Shown: positions 13,183 through 13,508 of the stretch, piece by piece
How positions within the stretch are numbered: the stretch's first letter is position 1
How the letters are laid out: each line of letters starts with the position of its first letter
Assembly: GCA_944358685.1 (NCBI GenBank)
Contig: CALVRQ010000083.1
Location: 1-13,508 of the forward strand
Origin: an uncultured Bacilli bacterium
GTDB lineage: Bacteria; Bacillota_I; Bacilli_A; RF39; UBA660
Direction: 5' to 3'
Length of the DNA stretch: 13,508 nucleotides
The notes under the pieces: generated by a model
The model's input: only the letters and a program-made list of their open reading frames with translations
Databases searched by the model: none
Told to the model about the DNA's origin: nothing
Made by a program: the position numbers and the translations under genes

Positions 13183-13291
13183 AAAATATATAGTAAAACT
13201 CATAAGTTCGAGCAATTATCAATCTGGTGCCATTGGGAAAGTTATCCACAACCCATTAATAATTGGATATATAAAAATCAATCTAATTTTA
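13172..13291 (+). pseudogene. Possible remnant of a large serine recombinase (about 39 codons, no start)
   Basis: Plus-strand frame 13172-13288, ending at TAA 13289-13291, has no start codon. Its middle reads NYQSGAIGKVIHNPLIIGYI followed by KIN. This lines up with the Recombinase-domain pattern of large serine recombinases, in which an aromatic residue, Ser, Ile, then (K/R)IL, NP and IG precede a final Asn. Base composition around 13207-13255 is richer in G+C than its surroundings. The match is short and made by eye, so chance is possible. Confidence 0.27.
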
Positions 13292-13508
13292 TTTTAACAC
13301 ATAATAAGTATTTTTTCCATTATTCATAGATTTAATTATATTATTATTAATCATATTTTTTAATATTATTTTAGCTCTTGTACTAGATATACCCAATAAT
13401 TTTTCTACAATGTTTCTATTGATTTTATTATTTATTTTTAAATATTCTACAATTTTTTCCTCTTGTGATAAACTTGATGGTAATTTAACATTACTATTTT
13501 CTTTATAA
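13289..13508 (-). CDS. C-terminal winged-helix end of an AlbA_2/divergent-AAA-like protein (partial, 5' end off window)
   Basis: The final 72 codons of a gene entering from the right edge are visible, ending at TAA 13289-13291. Key pieces are SLSQEEKIVEYLKINNKINRN, LLGISSTRAKIILKNMI and, at the very end, GKNTYYVLK. This is a compact winged helix-turn-helix: helix, STRAK-type recognition helix, and a wing with TYY. It is the usual C-terminal tail of AlbA_2 (formerly divergent AAA_4, RecG-like) ATP-binding or putative transcriptional regulator proteins. The catalytic and DNA-binding N-terminal part is outside the window, so the function is inferred from the tail alone. A probable terminator lies downstream at 13153-13182. 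Confidence 0.6.
   Translation of the reverse strand, partial: YKENSNVKLPSSLSQEEKIVEYLKINNKINRNIVEKLLGISSTRAKIILKNMINNNIIKSMNNGKNTYYVLK

Larger units (their letters stand above)
12964..13288. other. 325-base intergenic region, content summary
   Basis: No confident gene lies between the glycosylase start and the upstream gene's stop. The region holds the glycosylase promoter (13021-13049), an AT-rich inverted repeat (13119-13149), a hairpin terminator (13153-13182) and a locally GC-richer stretch (about 13207-13255). On the plus strand that stretch reads like a decayed serine-recombinase fragment, listed separately. Confidence 0.7.

Noticed and set aside
13242..13250. Perfect DnaA-box sequence TTATCCACA
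   Set aside because: It is a single copy with no cluster of boxes, no AT-rich unwinding element pattern and no dnaA/dnaN nearby. It falls within the possible recombinase remnant, where it can be explained as coding sequence.
13195..13262. Minus-strand frame WVVDNFPNGTRLIIARTYEF opposite the recombinase-like stretch
   Set aside because: It has no start codon or ribosome site and is only about 24 codons. It matches nothing recognised, and the plus-strand reading fits a known family better.
1..13508. CRISPR arrays, tRNA/rRNA genes, insertion sequences, toxin-antitoxin or phage-defence modules
   Set aside because: Both strands were read for regularly spaced repeats, cloverleaf-like GC-rich segments and transposase motifs. 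None was seen apart from the doubtful recombinase fragment.

Overview
The window comes from a very AT-rich genome, and every confident gene reads on the minus strand. TGA is a true stop here: three genes end in TGA, two of them as ATGA overlaps with the next start, and Trp is encoded by TGG. This is therefore not the mycoplasma code. Low G+C, AGGAGG-type ribosome sites, TTGACA/TATAAT promoters and the protein families together suggest an uncultured low-GC Bacillota, such as a gut Bacilli/Erysipelotrichia/RF39-type or related lineage. The taxonomic placement is inference.

In transcription order (high to low coordinates) the window holds the following. (1) 13289-13508 is the C-terminal end of a gene whose winged-helix tail resembles AlbA_2/divergent-AAA ATP-binding proteins. 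(2) About 325 bases without a confident gene contain a probable terminator, an AT-rich palindrome, a possible decayed serine-recombinase fragment on the plus strand, and a good promoter. (3) 12472-12963 is a hypoxanthine/uracil-DNA glycosylase of UDG family 6, in its own transcription unit. (4) 12408 down to 686 is a compact, partly translationally coupled cluster for a Tad/Flp-like type IV pilus. It opens with a five-helix membrane protein with a large ectodomain, a single-pass surface protein with a signal peptide, and an 868-residue secreted protein with a thioester (Cys-Gln) adhesin domain and cysteine-rich repeats. These are followed by a TadE-like pseudopilin, CpaB, the CpaF/TadA ATPase, TadB and TadC, a 75-residue cysteine-rich pilin, two paralogous minor pseudopilins, and a TadZ/CpaE-like protein with a P-loop lacking lysine. 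(5) 595 down to 1 is a separately promoted tandem pair of small two-helix proteins like T4SS (VirB2/TrbC-type) pilins. The second runs off the window.

The genes read as one surface organelle. CpaF powers assembly on the TadB/TadC platform, CpaB sits outside the membrane, and TadZ helps localise the machine. The Cys-rich protein is the likely major pilin: it has its own promoter and a terminator immediately after its stop. The MKE/MRE-type proteins are minor subunits. The thioester protein is the candidate tip or surface adhesin, able in principle to bond covalently to a target. It has no sorting signal or C-terminal helix, so it may be held by the pilus or by its membrane-anchored neighbours. 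No prepilin peptidase is present, and the pilin-like N-termini lack an ordinary cleavable leader. That, with the pilus plus thioester adhesin pairing, is the most unusual aspect of the window.
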